Positions 53,101 through 61,295 of a stretch of DNA of 64,000 nt are shown piece by piece. A model generated the notes under the pieces. The model was given only the letters and a program-made list of their open reading frames with translations. It was not told where the DNA came from and made no database searches. The position numbers and the translations under genes are program-made. How positions within the stretch are numbered: the stretch's first letter is position 1; every line of letters begins with the position of its first letter. Source of the DNA: Cyclobacteriaceae bacterium (GTDB lineage: Bacteria; Bacteroidota; Bacteroidia; Cytophagales; Cyclobacteriaceae); the NCBI GenBank assembly GCA_026129485.1, contig JAHCHY010000009.1, positions 111,359-175,358 of the forward strand, given 5' to 3'.

Positions 53101-53206
53101 ACCCTGCGCGGTTGTCCTTTACATCGTTACGCGGAAATGTTTCCTGGGCGAAAACACTACCGGCATAACTGATAAGCGCGAAGATGAATAGTAATCGCTT
53201 CTTCAT
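50183..53206 (-). CDS. exported tandem amidohydrolase, first module degenerate, second active-like
   Basis: A 1007-residue exported protein (MKKRLLFIFALISYAGSVFAQ) made of two amidohydrolase modules. In the first (about 25-430) the HxH strand reads YIYPALVDAFTNYG with no histidine. A beta-rich linker follows (about 430-545). In the second (about 565-960) the metal ligands are intact: LTPGIIDEHSHIG (HxH), FISCHSYVQSE, FTHILEG and the final Asp in INSDDAEMG. The C-terminal 40 residues are charged. Such proteins hydrolyse dipeptides or cyclic amides; the substrate is unknown. It is followed by a second, HxH-lacking paralogue. Confidence 0.87.
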   Translation of the reverse strand: MKKRLLFIFALISYAGSVFAQETFPRNDVKDNRAGLFAFTNATIIVDAQTTLQNATLLIKGSRIEQVGANLSVPKGYTTIDLKGKYIYPALVDAFTNYGLPEVERTRGGGFGGVEQMESKTKGAYNANQAIRSHYNAADEFTIDTKVADELRKQGFGAVLTSKPDGLARGTSAFVTLSEKNDNTALVRQKVAAHYSLEKGTSTQTYPSSLMGFIAVLRQTYFDAEWFGSQNPRPFADNSLEGWIQTQKLPQIFAATSWANSLRADKLGDEFGIQYIIRGAGDEYKRIAEIKASKATFIVPVNYPDAYDVEDPFDAERTSLADMKHWDLAPANLGTLEKNGVPFAITTNGLRKTSDFLANVRKAIENGLSEAGALKALTATPAQLLKVDDQVGSLKKGLLANFIITSGKLFDEKTIIHQNWVQGQLYSIKPLETKDFSGNYNLSLNNQTFNLEVTGDPGSHKAKIKINDSTSFDATTTFAKDLITISFKPTKQSTGSVRLSGWSEGTGWKGKGQLVDGTWVSWTATRTGDISKPAAKSNPAEKKEELSKVIYPFTGHGYPSLPVTETILVKNATVWTNESDGVLQGTDVLLKDGKIARIGKNLSEPGARVVDATGKHLTPGIIDEHSHIGAASINDVAANSGMVRIGDNLDAENINIYRALSGGVVAVQVLHGSANPVGGQSALIKLRWGESPENLKIQGADGFIKFALGENVKRTSNASSIRFPQTRMGVEQVYVDAFTNALEYDKKWKAYNSLPAKEKALALKPRRYLVDETMLEILNRKRFISCHSYVQSEINMLMKVAERFNFRVNTFTHILEGYKVADKMKQHGVAASTFADWWNYKWEVRYAIPYNAAIMHREGVVTAINSDDAEMGRRLNQEASKSVKYAGISEEDALKMVTLNPAKMLHLDNQMGSLKVGKSADVVLWTDHPLSVYARAEKTIIDGKVYYDIEKDAENNKVLNAERARLIQKLKNAKRSGVPTQRPDSRSQAEFHCDDVLGEESLEHFEH

Positions 53207-53280
53207 AGGTTATGGTTCGGTTTTATTTAAAGCATTAAAATAGGTAAAGGCTTACCTCCTAAAAAATAAAGAATGGGATG

Positions 53281-53300
53281 TACGGTTATTAATTACCGTA
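53281..53300. repeat. short hairpin between amidohydrolase and transketolase-N genes
   Basis: TACGGT (53281-53286) pairs with ACCGTA (53295-53300) around TATTAATT. It lies 36 bases after the transketolase-N stop on the minus strand and has no adjacent U-run; a weak terminator at best. A second small inverted repeat, AGGTAA...TTACCT, is at 53242-53257. The rest of 53207-53336 contains nothing that I can name. Confidence 0.35.
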
Positions 53301-53336
53301 AAAGTGATTTTATAAGAAAGGATGGGATTTCCTTAA

Positions 53337-54185
53337 TCAGTAGTCGCCCAGCGTTTCCGGCAACTGGGCCAGCGCTTTGGTCAGCTCGTCATCATTCGGA
53401 GCAACACCATGCCACTTGTGCGAGCCCATCATGTAATCCACACCAAATCCCATTTCGGTTTTCATCAGGTTAAGCACAGGCTTGCCTTTCCCGGCAAGGG
53501 CTTTGGCTTTTTCAAGACCTGCTATTACATCTTCAATCCTGTTGCCGTTAAATTCCTGCACAATCCAACCGAACGATTCCCATTTTGCTTTCAGGTTGAG
53601 TAAGGATAGAATTTTATCTACCGGGCCGTCAATCTGCTGACCGTTGTAGTCAATTGTAGCTATGAGGTTATCTACTTTATTGTGTGGGGCATACATGGCG
53701 GCTTCCCATACCTGGCCTTCCTGCTGCTCGCCATCGCCCATTAATACATACACAAAGCGATCGTCCCCGTTCAGCTTTTTTGCCTGAGCTGCACCAATCG
53801 CAACAGACAAACCTTGTCCCAATGAGCCCGAAGCCACCCGTATGCCGGGCAGATGCTCGTGCGTGGCGGGGTGGCCCTGCAATCTTGAATTCAGCTTACG
53901 GAAAGTGGCCAGCTCTTTCACACCAAAGTAGCCTGAACGCGCCAGTGTAGCATACCAAACCGGGGAAATATGACCGTTGGACAGAAAACATAAGTCTTCG
54001 CCTTTGCCATCCATGCTAAAGGCCGGGTTATGCTTCATAATGTGGAAGTAAAGCGCTACAAAATATTCCGTACAGCCTAATGAGCCACCGGGGTGGCCGC
54101 TCTGGCAGGCGTGCACCATGCGCACAATATCTCTGCGGATTTGACTGGCGGTGTTCTTAAGCTGAGAATAATCGGGCTGGGCCAT
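53337..54185 (-). CDS. transketolase, N-terminal (ThDP pyrophosphate-binding) subunit
   Basis: The N-terminal half of a split transketolase (282 residues). It has the HACQSGHPGGSLGCTEYFVALYF block and the thiamine diphosphate motif GDGEQQEGQVWEAAM...DYNGQQIDG (Gly-Asp-Gly to Asn, about 147-180), with SLGQGLSVAIGAA upstream. Both halves are needed for catalysis, since ThDP sits between them; the other half (47633-48589) lies 4.7 kb away on the same strand, past two amidohydrolase genes. In most genomes the two halves adjoin. Confidence 0.94.
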   Translation of the reverse strand: MAQPDYSQLKNTASQIRRDIVRMVHACQSGHPGGSLGCTEYFVALYFHIMKHNPAFSMDGKGEDLCFLSNGHISPVWYATLARSGYFGVKELATFRKLNSRLQGHPATHEHLPGIRVASGSLGQGLSVAIGAAQAKKLNGDDRFVYVLMGDGEQQEGQVWEAAMYAPHNKVDNLIATIDYNGQQIDGPVDKILSLLNLKAKWESFGWIVQEFNGNRIEDVIAGLEKAKALAGKGKPVLNLMKTEMGFGVDYMMGSHKWHGVAPNDDELTKALAQLPETLGDY

Positions 54186-54201
54186 GAATTAAAATTTTGC
54201 C

Positions 54202-54232
54202 CGAATATAGGTCAGTTAACAGGATTATGAAA
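54202..54232 (-). promoter_or_regulatory. candidate promoter of the transketolase-N gene
   Basis: On the minus strand TTTC (54229-54232), a 19-base spacer, then TATATTCG (54202-54209): one mismatch in each element. It would give a leader of about 12 bases. Confidence 0.4.
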
Positions 54233-54248
54233 CCCTAAACGAGTTGAA

Positions 54249-54773
54249 TTACTTTTTCTTTTTAATAGCTTTTGCAGCTACTTTTTTCGCAGGCGCTTTC
54301 GCGAATTTAGCTACCGGTTCGGCATGACCCAAAATCTGCCCGGCATGGTTCTTTGTATCCACCTTTTCAATTATTTCCTGAACGATTCCTTTTTCATCGA
54401 TCACGAAAGTTACCCGCGCTGTGCCCATGTATTTTCTTCCGTACATGGACTTCTCTACCCATGTTCCATACAGGTGGTGAACGGTTTTGTCCGTATCCGC
54501 TAATAAGCGAAAGGGAAGCTTTTCCTTTTCGATAAACTTACGATGTGATTTCTCATCATCAGCGCTGATGCCCAGCACTTCGTAACCGGCCTTTTGCAAA
54601 GCCTTGTAATTATCGCGCAAGCTGCATGCTTCGGCTGTGCAGCCGGGTGTCATATCTTTCGGGTAAAAGTACAATACAACTTTCCTGCCTTTGAAATCAG
54701 AAAGCTTTACTGTGTTTCCGTCCTGATCGGTAGTTTTAAAATCAGGAGCCTTGCTGCCAATGCTTAGTGCCAT
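54249..54773 (-). CDS. bcp: Bcp-type thioredoxin-dependent peroxiredoxin
   Basis: Thiol peroxidase of the atypical 2-Cys (BCP/PrxQ) class. The peroxidatic cysteine is in [18 protein letters not shown], with the second cysteine five residues later, as expected for PrxQ. The active-site loop and [27 protein letters not shown] and [11 protein letters not shown]-like [15 protein letters not shown] follow. At 174 residues it is longer than usual (about 155) because of a Lys/Ala-rich C-terminal tail ([17 protein letters not shown]) of unknown purpose. It is read before the transketolase-N gene. Confidence 0.93.
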   Translation of the reverse strand: MALSIGSKAPDFKTTDQDGNTVKLSDFKGRKVVLYFYPKDMTPGCTAEACSLRDNYKALQKAGYEVLGISADDEKSHRKFIEKEKLPFRLLADTDKTVHHLYGTWVEKSMYGRKYMGTARVTFVIDEKGIVQEIIEKVDTKNHAGQILGHAEPVAKFAKAPAKKVAAKAIKKKK

Positions 54774-54778
54774 ATACT

Positions 54779-56692
54779 TTAAAGTTTTTGCCTGAATATG
54801 GATTGATTACCGGCCTGATCTACCACTTTCAGCTCGAAGTCGCCCCTTAAAACTGTTCCCGGTGGTTTCTCCGATTTCAGTATCCCGGTTTTATAATCAT
54901 ACACCATTAACAGCCATTGCCCGTTAATGTTTGCTTCAAAGTAAGAAATACCCGACAGGTTGTCCTTAATTTTAAAACGGGCTGCAGCCGGGGTAACGGC
55001 TATTTTGGTTATAGCAGGCGGAACACTATCCCGAAGCAGGGTAAACTGCCCGAAGTCGCGCGTGCTGAACTTCAGCCTGTTGTTTTTCCATTCGCTCGGT
55101 ACATAAACAAAGCCGCGGCCTGCTTTGCGGTATAAGCCCAGGTCGCGCGACTGGAAGTAGTTGAGCTTTGGCTTAAGCGTAACGGAAATGTTTTTATAAA
55201 GCGGTATGGTACGGTTGCCAATGGTAAATATTTCCTGCTGATCAAGCGTATCGTACGCTATTTCCAAGTAAGCGGTATCGTAAAGCGATTGCTTTGGAAA
55301 CTCGATGTCTAACAGGTCGCTGTAATATTTGTATTCACTTTCAGACGGAACCCGGTCTTTAAAGTTAAACCGGATAGTACCCTGGCAGGTGGTGATGGAA
55401 TCGGGCAATGTATGCTTAAGGTTAAGCAGGTAAGCACGCTGGTTGCTTCCGGAGTAGGCCGGTAAAACAGGATTTGCCCGGCTGTTGTTCCAGACATCAA
55501 TAGCCGGAGTATCGCCAGCACAAAATTTAACAGTAACTTTTAGGGTGTTCTCAACCAACTCAAAGTCATACGGCTTGCCGATGGCAGGCAGCAGGGGAGT
55601 TTCTTCTGTTAGCGGGTTATGCTTTAGCGTAAAGCTGACCTTACTCTGGTTTTGATTAAAGTCTTTCAGCCGGATTTCGACATGCTTGTCTTGATTAACG
55701 GTTATACCTTGCTTGCGGGCGGCTCCTGAATAATAATCCAGCCGGTTGCCGTCATCGATATACAATTTATTGAACCGGTTGCCCTTTAATTCAAGCGTTT
55801 CGTAGTCCATCAACGCCAGTATCTGGCGGGTGTTGGTAAAATCCACCTTGTCAATAACCTGCTGAAATACTTTCTGATCATCAACTAAAAGATCGATGTA
55901 ATTAATGCCATAGCGAAAGCGGCTGTTCTCCATTTTATCGTGCGCCAATACCTCTATGCCAATGTTACCGCTTGCTAAAATCGGGGGCAGTGTGTATGCA
56001 TCGCCTTTCTTTACTACGGAAAATTCAAACCGGCCGAACTGGTCGTTGATGCGCGACTGTGCATCTAATGTTTTCAGGGCTACCTTAAATACCAATGGCG
56101 CCATGTTATCCTTAACCTCGCTAAAGTCATAGCCGAGCGGGTTGATAGCCTCGTTGTTTTTGTTGCGTACTTCAAAGTGAAGGTGCGGCCCGCCTGAGCC
56201 ACCGGTATTACCCGAAAGCGCAATCACTTCGCCTTTTGTTACCGGGAATTGATCAGGAGCAAACGTCAGGTCAATTTCTGAAACTTTGCGCCTGTATCTT
56301 TCATGATCGATGTAATCACTAACCGCGCCTTTAAATTCTTCGAGGTGCGCATATACGGTGGTGTTGCCATCCGGGTGTGTTACATACAGCACATTACCGT
56401 ACCCGCCTGTAGTTGCGGCTGCTCTTGAGATATAGCCCGATTCGGCAGCCTGCACGGGTATGCCAATTCCGGGTGTGTCAATATCCAGGCCCGCATGAAA
56501 GTGCGTGTTGCGCAGCTCGCCCATTGTACCGGTAATAATTGCCGTGTTTCCCGGTTTGATAGGGAACAGGTAGTTACTCCTCTTTGCCGGCAATGTTTTA
56601 TCCGGGCTGAATTGGGCAAGGCTTTGTGTTAGCCCGATGCAGGTTATGAAAGCAGCAACATTACTTAACTTCAAATTCCAAAAGCTTCTCAT
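54779..56692 (-). CDS. exported M23 (LytM) peptidase with long C-terminal beta region
   Basis: Exported peptidoglycan-hydrolase-like protein of 637 residues. A signal peptide follows the ATG at 56692 ([20 protein letters not shown]); a TTG two codons earlier is less likely. The M23 domain is near the N-terminus (about 40-190), with ligands in [14 protein letters not shown] and [11 protein letters not shown]. The following 440 residues are beta-rich, without a motif I recognise, and end in [12 protein letters not shown], like Ig-type repeats. Its start overlaps the FAH gene's end by about 30 bases. Confidence 0.9.
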   Translation of the reverse strand: MRSFWNLKLSNVAAFITCIGLTQSLAQFSPDKTLPAKRSNYLFPIKPGNTAIITGTMGELRNTHFHAGLDIDTPGIGIPVQAAESGYISRAAATTGGYGNVLYVTHPDGNTTVYAHLEEFKGAVSDYIDHERYRRKVSEIDLTFAPDQFPVTKGEVIALSGNTGGSGGPHLHFEVRNKNNEAINPLGYDFSEVKDNMAPLVFKVALKTLDAQSRINDQFGRFEFSVVKKGDAYTLPPILASGNIGIEVLAHDKMENSRFRYGINYIDLLVDDQKVFQQVIDKVDFTNTRQILALMDYETLELKGNRFNKLYIDDGNRLDYYSGAARKQGITVNQDKHVEIRLKDFNQNQSKVSFTLKHNPLTEETPLLPAIGKPYDFELVENTLKVTVKFCAGDTPAIDVWNNSRANPVLPAYSGSNQRAYLLNLKHTLPDSITTCQGTIRFNFKDRVPSESEYKYYSDLLDIEFPKQSLYDTAYLEIAYDTLDQQEIFTIGNRTIPLYKNISVTLKPKLNYFQSRDLGLYRKAGRGFVYVPSEWKNNRLKFSTRDFGQFTLLRDSVPPAITKIAVTPAAARFKIKDNLSGISYFEANINGQWLLMVYDYKTGILKSEKPPGTVLRGDFELKVVDQAGNQSIFRQKL

Positions 56693-57275
56693 CTTCAATG
56701 TAAGCGCTCAGTTTATTTCCAATAGCAACAGGCCCGACCCCTTTGGGTGTACCGGTAAAAATCAGATCGCCTGTGCGTAACGTAAAAAATTTCGATAGGT
56801 AAGAGATTATATAAGAGAACGGGAAAAGCAAAAGGCTGGTATTTCCCTGCTGCTTGATTTTTCCGTCTATCTCAAGCTTAAAATTAATGTTGGCCAGGTC
56901 TTTGAAATCGCCAACCGGGATAAACTTGTCGGAGATGGGAGCAGAGCCGTTGAAGCCTTTGGCAATATCCCACGGCAACCCTTTCTCTTTCAGCTTTTGC
57001 TGAATATCGCGGGCGGTAAAATCAATGCCTATCCCGATGGCATCAAAATATTTGTGCGCAAATGGTTCTGCTATGTTCTTTCCTTCTTTGCTGATTCTCA
57101 GGACCAACTCCACTTCGTGGTGAATATCGTTTGAAAAATCAGGAAGATAGAACGGATCATTGTTCCGGATCAGTGCCGTGTCGGGCTTGGTAAAGATCAC
57201 AGGCTCGGTTGGTCTTTCGTTATTCAGTTCCTGTATATGCTCCGCATAGTTTCTGCCAATGGCAAATATTCTCAT
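56661..57275 (-). CDS. FAH family hydrolase / acylpyruvase-like
   Basis: A 204-residue member of the short FAH-fold (FAHD1-like) group, which has acylpyruvate hydrolase or oxaloacetate decarboxylase activity. MRIFAIGRNYAEHIQELNNERP and FTKPDTALIRNNDPFYLPDF form the start; metal ligands are in HHEVELVLRISKEG (Glu-x-Glu) and GIDFTARDIQ (Asp). It ends LIFTGTPKGVGPVAIGNKL, the family's signature. The ATG at 57275 gives the normal start. It shares its promoter region with the divergent M48 gene and overlaps the M23 gene at its end. Confidence 0.9.
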   Translation of the reverse strand: MRIFAIGRNYAEHIQELNNERPTEPVIFTKPDTALIRNNDPFYLPDFSNDIHHEVELVLRISKEGKNIAEPFAHKYFDAIGIGIDFTARDIQQKLKEKGLPWDIAKGFNGSAPISDKFIPVGDFKDLANINFKLEIDGKIKQQGNTSLLLFPFSYIISYLSKFFTLRTGDLIFTGTPKGVGPVAIGNKLSAYIEDEKLLEFEVK

Positions 57276-57343
57276 GGCCTGTATGTTATCCGGCTGTAAA
57301 TTTAGGAACAATAGCAGTGGAATCGGTCAATTTTAGCCGGTTT

Positions 57344-57376
57344 TTTGATTTATTACACCAAAGGCATTTACCTTTG
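57344..57376 (+). promoter_or_regulatory. promoter of the M48 peptidase gene
   Basis: TTTG (57344-57347), a 21-base spacer and TACCTTTG (57369-57376): an exact match to both promoter elements. Transcription would begin near 57381, 14 bases before the ATG at 57395. Confidence 0.65.
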
Positions 57377-57394
57377 CAGCAAAACTAAAACTGT

Positions 57395-58192
57395 ATGTTC
57401 CGTAAACTCGCTTCGCTCGTTTTATTATTCACGCTTTTATATTCCTGCGCTACTGTTCCGGTTACCGGCCGCAAGCAGCTTAGTCTTGTTTCCAGTGCCG
57501 AGATCAACCAGATGGCTGCCCAGCAATATGCCGAGGTAATCAGGACCGGGCCTTTATCCACCAACCAGGAGCAAACGCAACTGATTAAAAAAATAGGTGT
57601 AAAAATTCAAAAGGCGGTTGAACAATATATGGCAGAAAAAGGTGCGAGCGACCAGCTTGCCGGGTTTAGCTGGGAGTTCAACCTGATACAGGATGATAAA
57701 ACCGTAAACGCCTGGTGCATGCCCGGTGGCAAGGTTGCTTTTTATACCGCCATTCTTCCGATCTGTAAAGATGAAGACGGCATTGCCGTGGTGATGGGCC
57801 ATGAAGTAGCGCACGCTATTGCCAACCATGGTCGCGAGCGCATGAGCCAGGGTCTTATAGCTGAATTTGGTTTAAGCACCATAGGTGTTGCGATGGGGCA
57901 AAACCCGACACTTACACAACAGATTTTTATGCAGGCTGTAGGTATGGGCACCAATGTAGGCATGCTTAAGTTTTCCCGCAGCCACGAATCGGAAGCCGAC
58001 CACATGGGCTTGATCTTTATGGCGATGGCTGGATATGATCCTTCATCTGCCCCCAGGTTCTGGGAACGCATGTCAACCCTTAGCGGAGGTCAGCAACCAC
58101 CGGAGTTTTTATCTACACACCCTTCGCACGAAACCCGCATCAAAGACCTCGAAGGCTGGATACCGGAAGCGATGCAATACTACAAGAAGTAA
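57395..58192 (+). CDS. M48 family metallopeptidase lipoprotein
   Basis: A periplasmic zinc metallopeptidase of the Loi/BepA-like class, acting in envelope protein quality control. The lipobox LLYSC (Cys18) anchors it after MFRKLASLVLLFTLLYS. The zinc site is HEXXH in GHEVAHAIANHGRE (about 132-145), with the third ligand in SESEADHMG (about 197-205). A TGRKQLSLVSSAEINQMAAQQY stretch and the STHPSHETRIKDLEGW ending are typical. At 265 residues it is full length. It is followed 25 bases later by a DUF2452 gene. Confidence 0.93.
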   Translation: MFRKLASLVLLFTLLYSCATVPVTGRKQLSLVSSAEINQMAAQQYAEVIRTGPLSTNQEQTQLIKKIGVKIQKAVEQYMAEKGASDQLAGFSWEFNLIQDDKTVNAWCMPGGKVAFYTAILPICKDEDGIAVVMGHEVAHAIANHGRERMSQGLIAEFGLSTIGVAMGQNPTLTQQIFMQAVGMGTNVGMLKFSRSHESEADHMGLIFMAMAGYDPSSAPRFWERMSTLSGGQQPPEFLSTHPSHETRIKDLEGWIPEAMQYYKK

Positions 58193-58217
58193 AGTGAAGG
58201 GTATGAGAAGCTGATTC

Positions 58218-59006
58218 ATGGTTGAAGCATACAACTTCCTCGCTTCGTGGCAGCTATTTCCGGAGAAAGGCACTTACGAGTTTGGCAGCAGGCCCAGGTC
58301 AGGCATTTATAAAATTGAATTAGCCGGTACCGGAAAGCAGCTTGCCATCAGTATGAACTGGGTTTCGCTGGAAGACCATGCTTTTGCATCGCAATATGCT
58401 GTAACACCCGATGCGCAATGGCACGGGCTTGAAGAAGCCGCTTTAGGAGATGCCGTAAAAGCTGAGCTTGAAAGTCAGCTTACATTTAAAGTGTGGTTTA
58501 CCAAAAACGATAAGCTCATACTGGAGGTTCTGCATGAGATTACACCAAAGGGATACCTGCGCGTAGTGCATCATCATTTTAATGAACGGGGCGAGCAGCT
58601 CACCAATGAAGAAATCTATCACAAACAGCTAAGCGTGCTTCCGTATTCGGCCACTGTTTCAGGTGCAGTGATCAAGCCTAATGAGGCCGGGGTGATCCGG
58701 CACCAGGCGCTTTCGGCTATGGAAGAGCAAACCAACATGCAGCTTACGCAGATCCGCCAGCAGATTGAGCTGTTAGCTGTGCAGGCTAAAGAAATTCAGA
58801 AGCGCAAGGAGCTTTCCATGATTATCTACGATGCGCAGATCGGCTTTGTGCCGGTAATAGGGCAAACATACTTTTTATATGAGAAAGAAGATGGCACGCA
58901 CCTGCTCTCGCTTGTTGGCCCGAAGGAGTGGGGCAGAAGCAAGTCTTATAAAAACTTTGTGGCAGCCGTACACCTGCTGGCCGATCACACCTGGAAAGAG
59001 GTTTGA
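58218..59006 (+). CDS. fusion of an unknown domain with DUF2452
   Basis: A 262-residue cytoplasmic protein. The C-terminal part (about 160-262) is DUF2452: RHQALSAMEEQTNMQLTQIRQQIELL, then QIGFVPVIGQTYFLYEKEDGTHLLSLVGPKEWGRS. The N-terminal 150 residues (WQLFPEKGTYEFGSRPRSGIYKIEL, ...SMNWVSLEDHAF...) form a beta-rich domain that I do not recognise; many DUF2452 proteins lack it. It follows the M48 gene. No function is known for either part. Confidence 0.75.
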   Translation: MVEAYNFLASWQLFPEKGTYEFGSRPRSGIYKIELAGTGKQLAISMNWVSLEDHAFASQYAVTPDAQWHGLEEAALGDAVKAELESQLTFKVWFTKNDKLILEVLHEITPKGYLRVVHHHFNERGEQLTNEEIYHKQLSVLPYSATVSGAVIKPNEAGVIRHQALSAMEEQTNMQLTQIRQQIELLAVQAKEIQKRKELSMIIYDAQIGFVPVIGQTYFLYEKEDGTHLLSLVGPKEWGRSKSYKNFVAAVHLLADHTWKEV

Positions 59007-59040
59007 TTGCAGCTCAGGGTTGACAGTCCACTGTTGACTA

Positions 59041-60405
59041 TTAAACCTTATCAGGATGTGGATGGGTATAGCCTTGCCGGTAGGTTCGGGTTAATAAAGC
59101 AGTCGCTTCGGCATCATTCCATACTGTTTTTGTTTTCGGGTCGTATCGTAACGTGCGCCCGGTTTTCATAGCGAGGTTAGCCAGGATACAACTGGCGGTA
59201 GAGATATGGCCCTCTTCAACATCGGCTACCGGTTTAGTTCCGTTTTCAATAGCTAATAGAAAATTTAACATCTGCCCGCGTGTAGCAGGGGCTGTATGGA
59301 TCTCAATATCTTTCTCTTTCAAATCCTCCGGATACTTTTCTCTTTCATACACGGCATCCATGTGAATTTTCTTTCCGTCCCCCACAGGCACAAAATCATA
59401 GCTGAACGGGCTCCCGGTTAACACACCTTTTTCGCCATAGAGCTTAAAGCCCCACGGGTAATCCGGGTCAACCGGTGGGCCCCATGTTCTGTGCTGCCAT
59501 ACTGCAGTAAGATTTTCAAACTCAAAAATAGCAGACTGCGTATCGGTGGTATTTGACTTGCCTTCTTTCTGAACATAAATTCCTCCTGAGGAAGAAATCC
59601 GTACCGGCCAGCCGAGATCGAGCAACCAACGCACGCAATCCAGCATGTGCACGCACATATCGCCTACAATACCATTGCCATATTCCATAAAGGCCCGCCA
59701 CCAGCCGCGATGGGGTAAACCATCATACGGACGGAGCGGGGCAGGGCCAGTCCATTTTTCATAATCTAAAAAATCGGGCACCTGCTGTAAAGGAGGATTG
59801 CTGTTGTTGCGCATGTGGTAGTAGCAGAACATTTCCACATGCGAGATTTTTCCAAGCAGTCCCGCCTCAACAATATTCTTTTTCGCTTCTACCAGGTGCG
59901 GCGTGCTTCTGCGCTGCAAGCCAACCTGCACGGTGCGTTTATACTTTCGGGCAGCGGCTACCATAGCTTCGCCTTCTATTACATCTACGCTAATTGGTTT
60001 TTGAACATAGACATGCGCGCCTGCTTTCAGGGCATCAATAGCCTGCAAAGCATGCCAGTGATCGGGCGAACCGATCAGGACTATATCCGGCTTTTGTGCG
60101 CTTAATAGTTTGGTGTACTCATGGAACAGTTCAGGCACTTTGCCGGATTTTTGTCGCTGACTTACCAATTGACCGGCTTCCGTGAGCAATCGCTTGTCCA
60201 CATCGCACAGGCCCACCACATCAACCGGTGCAACCTGTAATAATTTGAACAGATCACTTTTACCGTACCACCCTGTTCCGATCAAAGCTACCCGCCAGGT
60301 TTTCTGCTGGTCGAAAAAACTGAAGGCCTGGCTGCTTAGCGCACTCAGAGCTAATGTGGTTGCAGTTGATTTAATAAAATGCCTGCGTGATAGGTTCATA
60401 GTCAT
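59041..60405 (-). CDS. Tat-exported Gfo/Idh/MocA oxidoreductase
   Basis: NAD(P)-dependent sugar oxidoreductase-like protein (454 residues). The N-terminus NLSRRHFIKSTATTLALSALS has a twin-arginine signal (SRRHFIK). The Rossmann motif is ALIGTGWYGKSDLF (about 39-52), and the family signature QKPISVDVIEGEAM (about 134-147) carries the usual EKP-like lysine. The C-terminal domain contains GDMCVHMLDCVRWLLD. Members of this exported group in Bacteroidota process sugars in the periplasm with tightly bound cofactor. Start at 60405 or at an ATG two codons later is equally possible. Confidence 0.9.
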   Translation of the reverse strand: MTMNLSRRHFIKSTATTLALSALSSQAFSFFDQQKTWRVALIGTGWYGKSDLFKLLQVAPVDVVGLCDVDKRLLTEAGQLVSQRQKSGKVPELFHEYTKLLSAQKPDIVLIGSPDHWHALQAIDALKAGAHVYVQKPISVDVIEGEAMVAAARKYKRTVQVGLQRRSTPHLVEAKKNIVEAGLLGKISHVEMFCYYHMRNNSNPPLQQVPDFLDYEKWTGPAPLRPYDGLPHRGWWRAFMEYGNGIVGDMCVHMLDCVRWLLDLGWPVRISSSGGIYVQKEGKSNTTDTQSAIFEFENLTAVWQHRTWGPPVDPDYPWGFKLYGEKGVLTGSPFSYDFVPVGDGKKIHMDAVYEREKYPEDLKEKDIEIHTAPATRGQMLNFLLAIENGTKPVADVEEGHISTASCILANLAMKTGRTLRYDPKTKTVWNDAEATALLTRTYRQGYTHPHPDKV

Positions 60406-60485
60406 GGACGTTAATCAAGCAGATAAAGATAATGACCTGCACGAACGCATGCAAAGCGCTTAATGTTTAAGTATAGCAGGGAAGA

Positions 60486-61289
60486 CTACTTTTTTAGTAA
60501 GCTCAGCTTGATTTCAGTAAGCCTTCGCTTGGTATCCAGCGCAAAATCCCCGTTCATCATCCAGTCGTAGAACGAAGGCTCGTCTTTAAGCACCTGGGTT
60601 ACTATTTTGCCTTTGTGCTTGCCGAAGTTGAAAATGATTTCGCCTTTATCGTTGCGGATCATGCGCCCGGCAAGGTCAACCATATCGGTAGCGGTAAGCT
60701 GGTGCAATACTTCCATGTCATTCTGAATAGTGCCGATGGGCTTGCCCAGGCCATCGGTTACCTGCTGGTTTTCGTAACGGGCCACCTGCGCCAGCAATAC
60801 ATCCAAGGTAGCCTGTGTATCGGCCGCAGCCGAATGGGCATCGGTAAGCTCTTTGTTGCAATAGAACTTTAATGCAGCAGCCAGATTACGCTTCTCCATC
60901 AGGTGGTAGATCTTCTGTGCATCAATAATTCGTTTGCGCGAATAATCGAACTCCACATCGGCCCGCAGAAATTCTTCCACCAGCATGGGCACATCAAACT
61001 TCAGGATATTAAACCCGGCCAGGTCAGCGCCTTCAAAGAACTTTGCATAGTCTTTCGCCAGTTCCTTAAAGGTTGGCTTGTCCTTCACATCATCGTTGCT
61101 GATGCCGTGAATAGCAGTTGATTCTGGCAGGATAGTAATAGTCGGATTTACGAGGTTACGCTTTTCAATCACCTCACCGCCCGGCATTACTTTTATTACG
61201 GCAATTTCAATAATGCGATCCTGCGAGATATTTATACCCGTTGTTTCAAGATCGAAAACGCACAACGGTTTTTTGAGGTTCAGTTTCAT
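60486..61289 (-). CDS. DnaQ-like 3'-5' exonuclease with ExoX-type C-terminus
   Basis: A 267-residue DEDDh exonuclease. Exo I is VFDLETTGINISQ, Exo II is GFNILKFDVPML, and Exo III is HSAAADTQATLDVL. The C-terminal piece (about 215-267) FNFGKHKGKIVTQVLKDEPSFYDWMM is the ExoX-like C-terminal motif GKHKGK...DPSYIDW. It could proofread or degrade single strands; it is not fused to a polymerase. It lies six bases after the Mur-ligase-like gene and next to dnaB in the opposite orientation, suggesting a DNA-metabolism neighbourhood. Confidence 0.9.
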   Translation of the reverse strand: MKLNLKKPLCVFDLETTGINISQDRIIEIAVIKVMPGGEVIEKRNLVNPTITILPESTAIHGISNDDVKDKPTFKELAKDYAKFFEGADLAGFNILKFDVPMLVEEFLRADVEFDYSRKRIIDAQKIYHLMEKRNLAAALKFYCNKELTDAHSAAADTQATLDVLLAQVARYENQQVTDGLGKPIGTIQNDMEVLHQLTATDMVDLAGRMIRNDKGEIIFNFGKHKGKIVTQVLKDEPSFYDWMMNGDFALDTKRRLTEIKLSLLKK

Positions 61290-61295
61290 TTCAGT

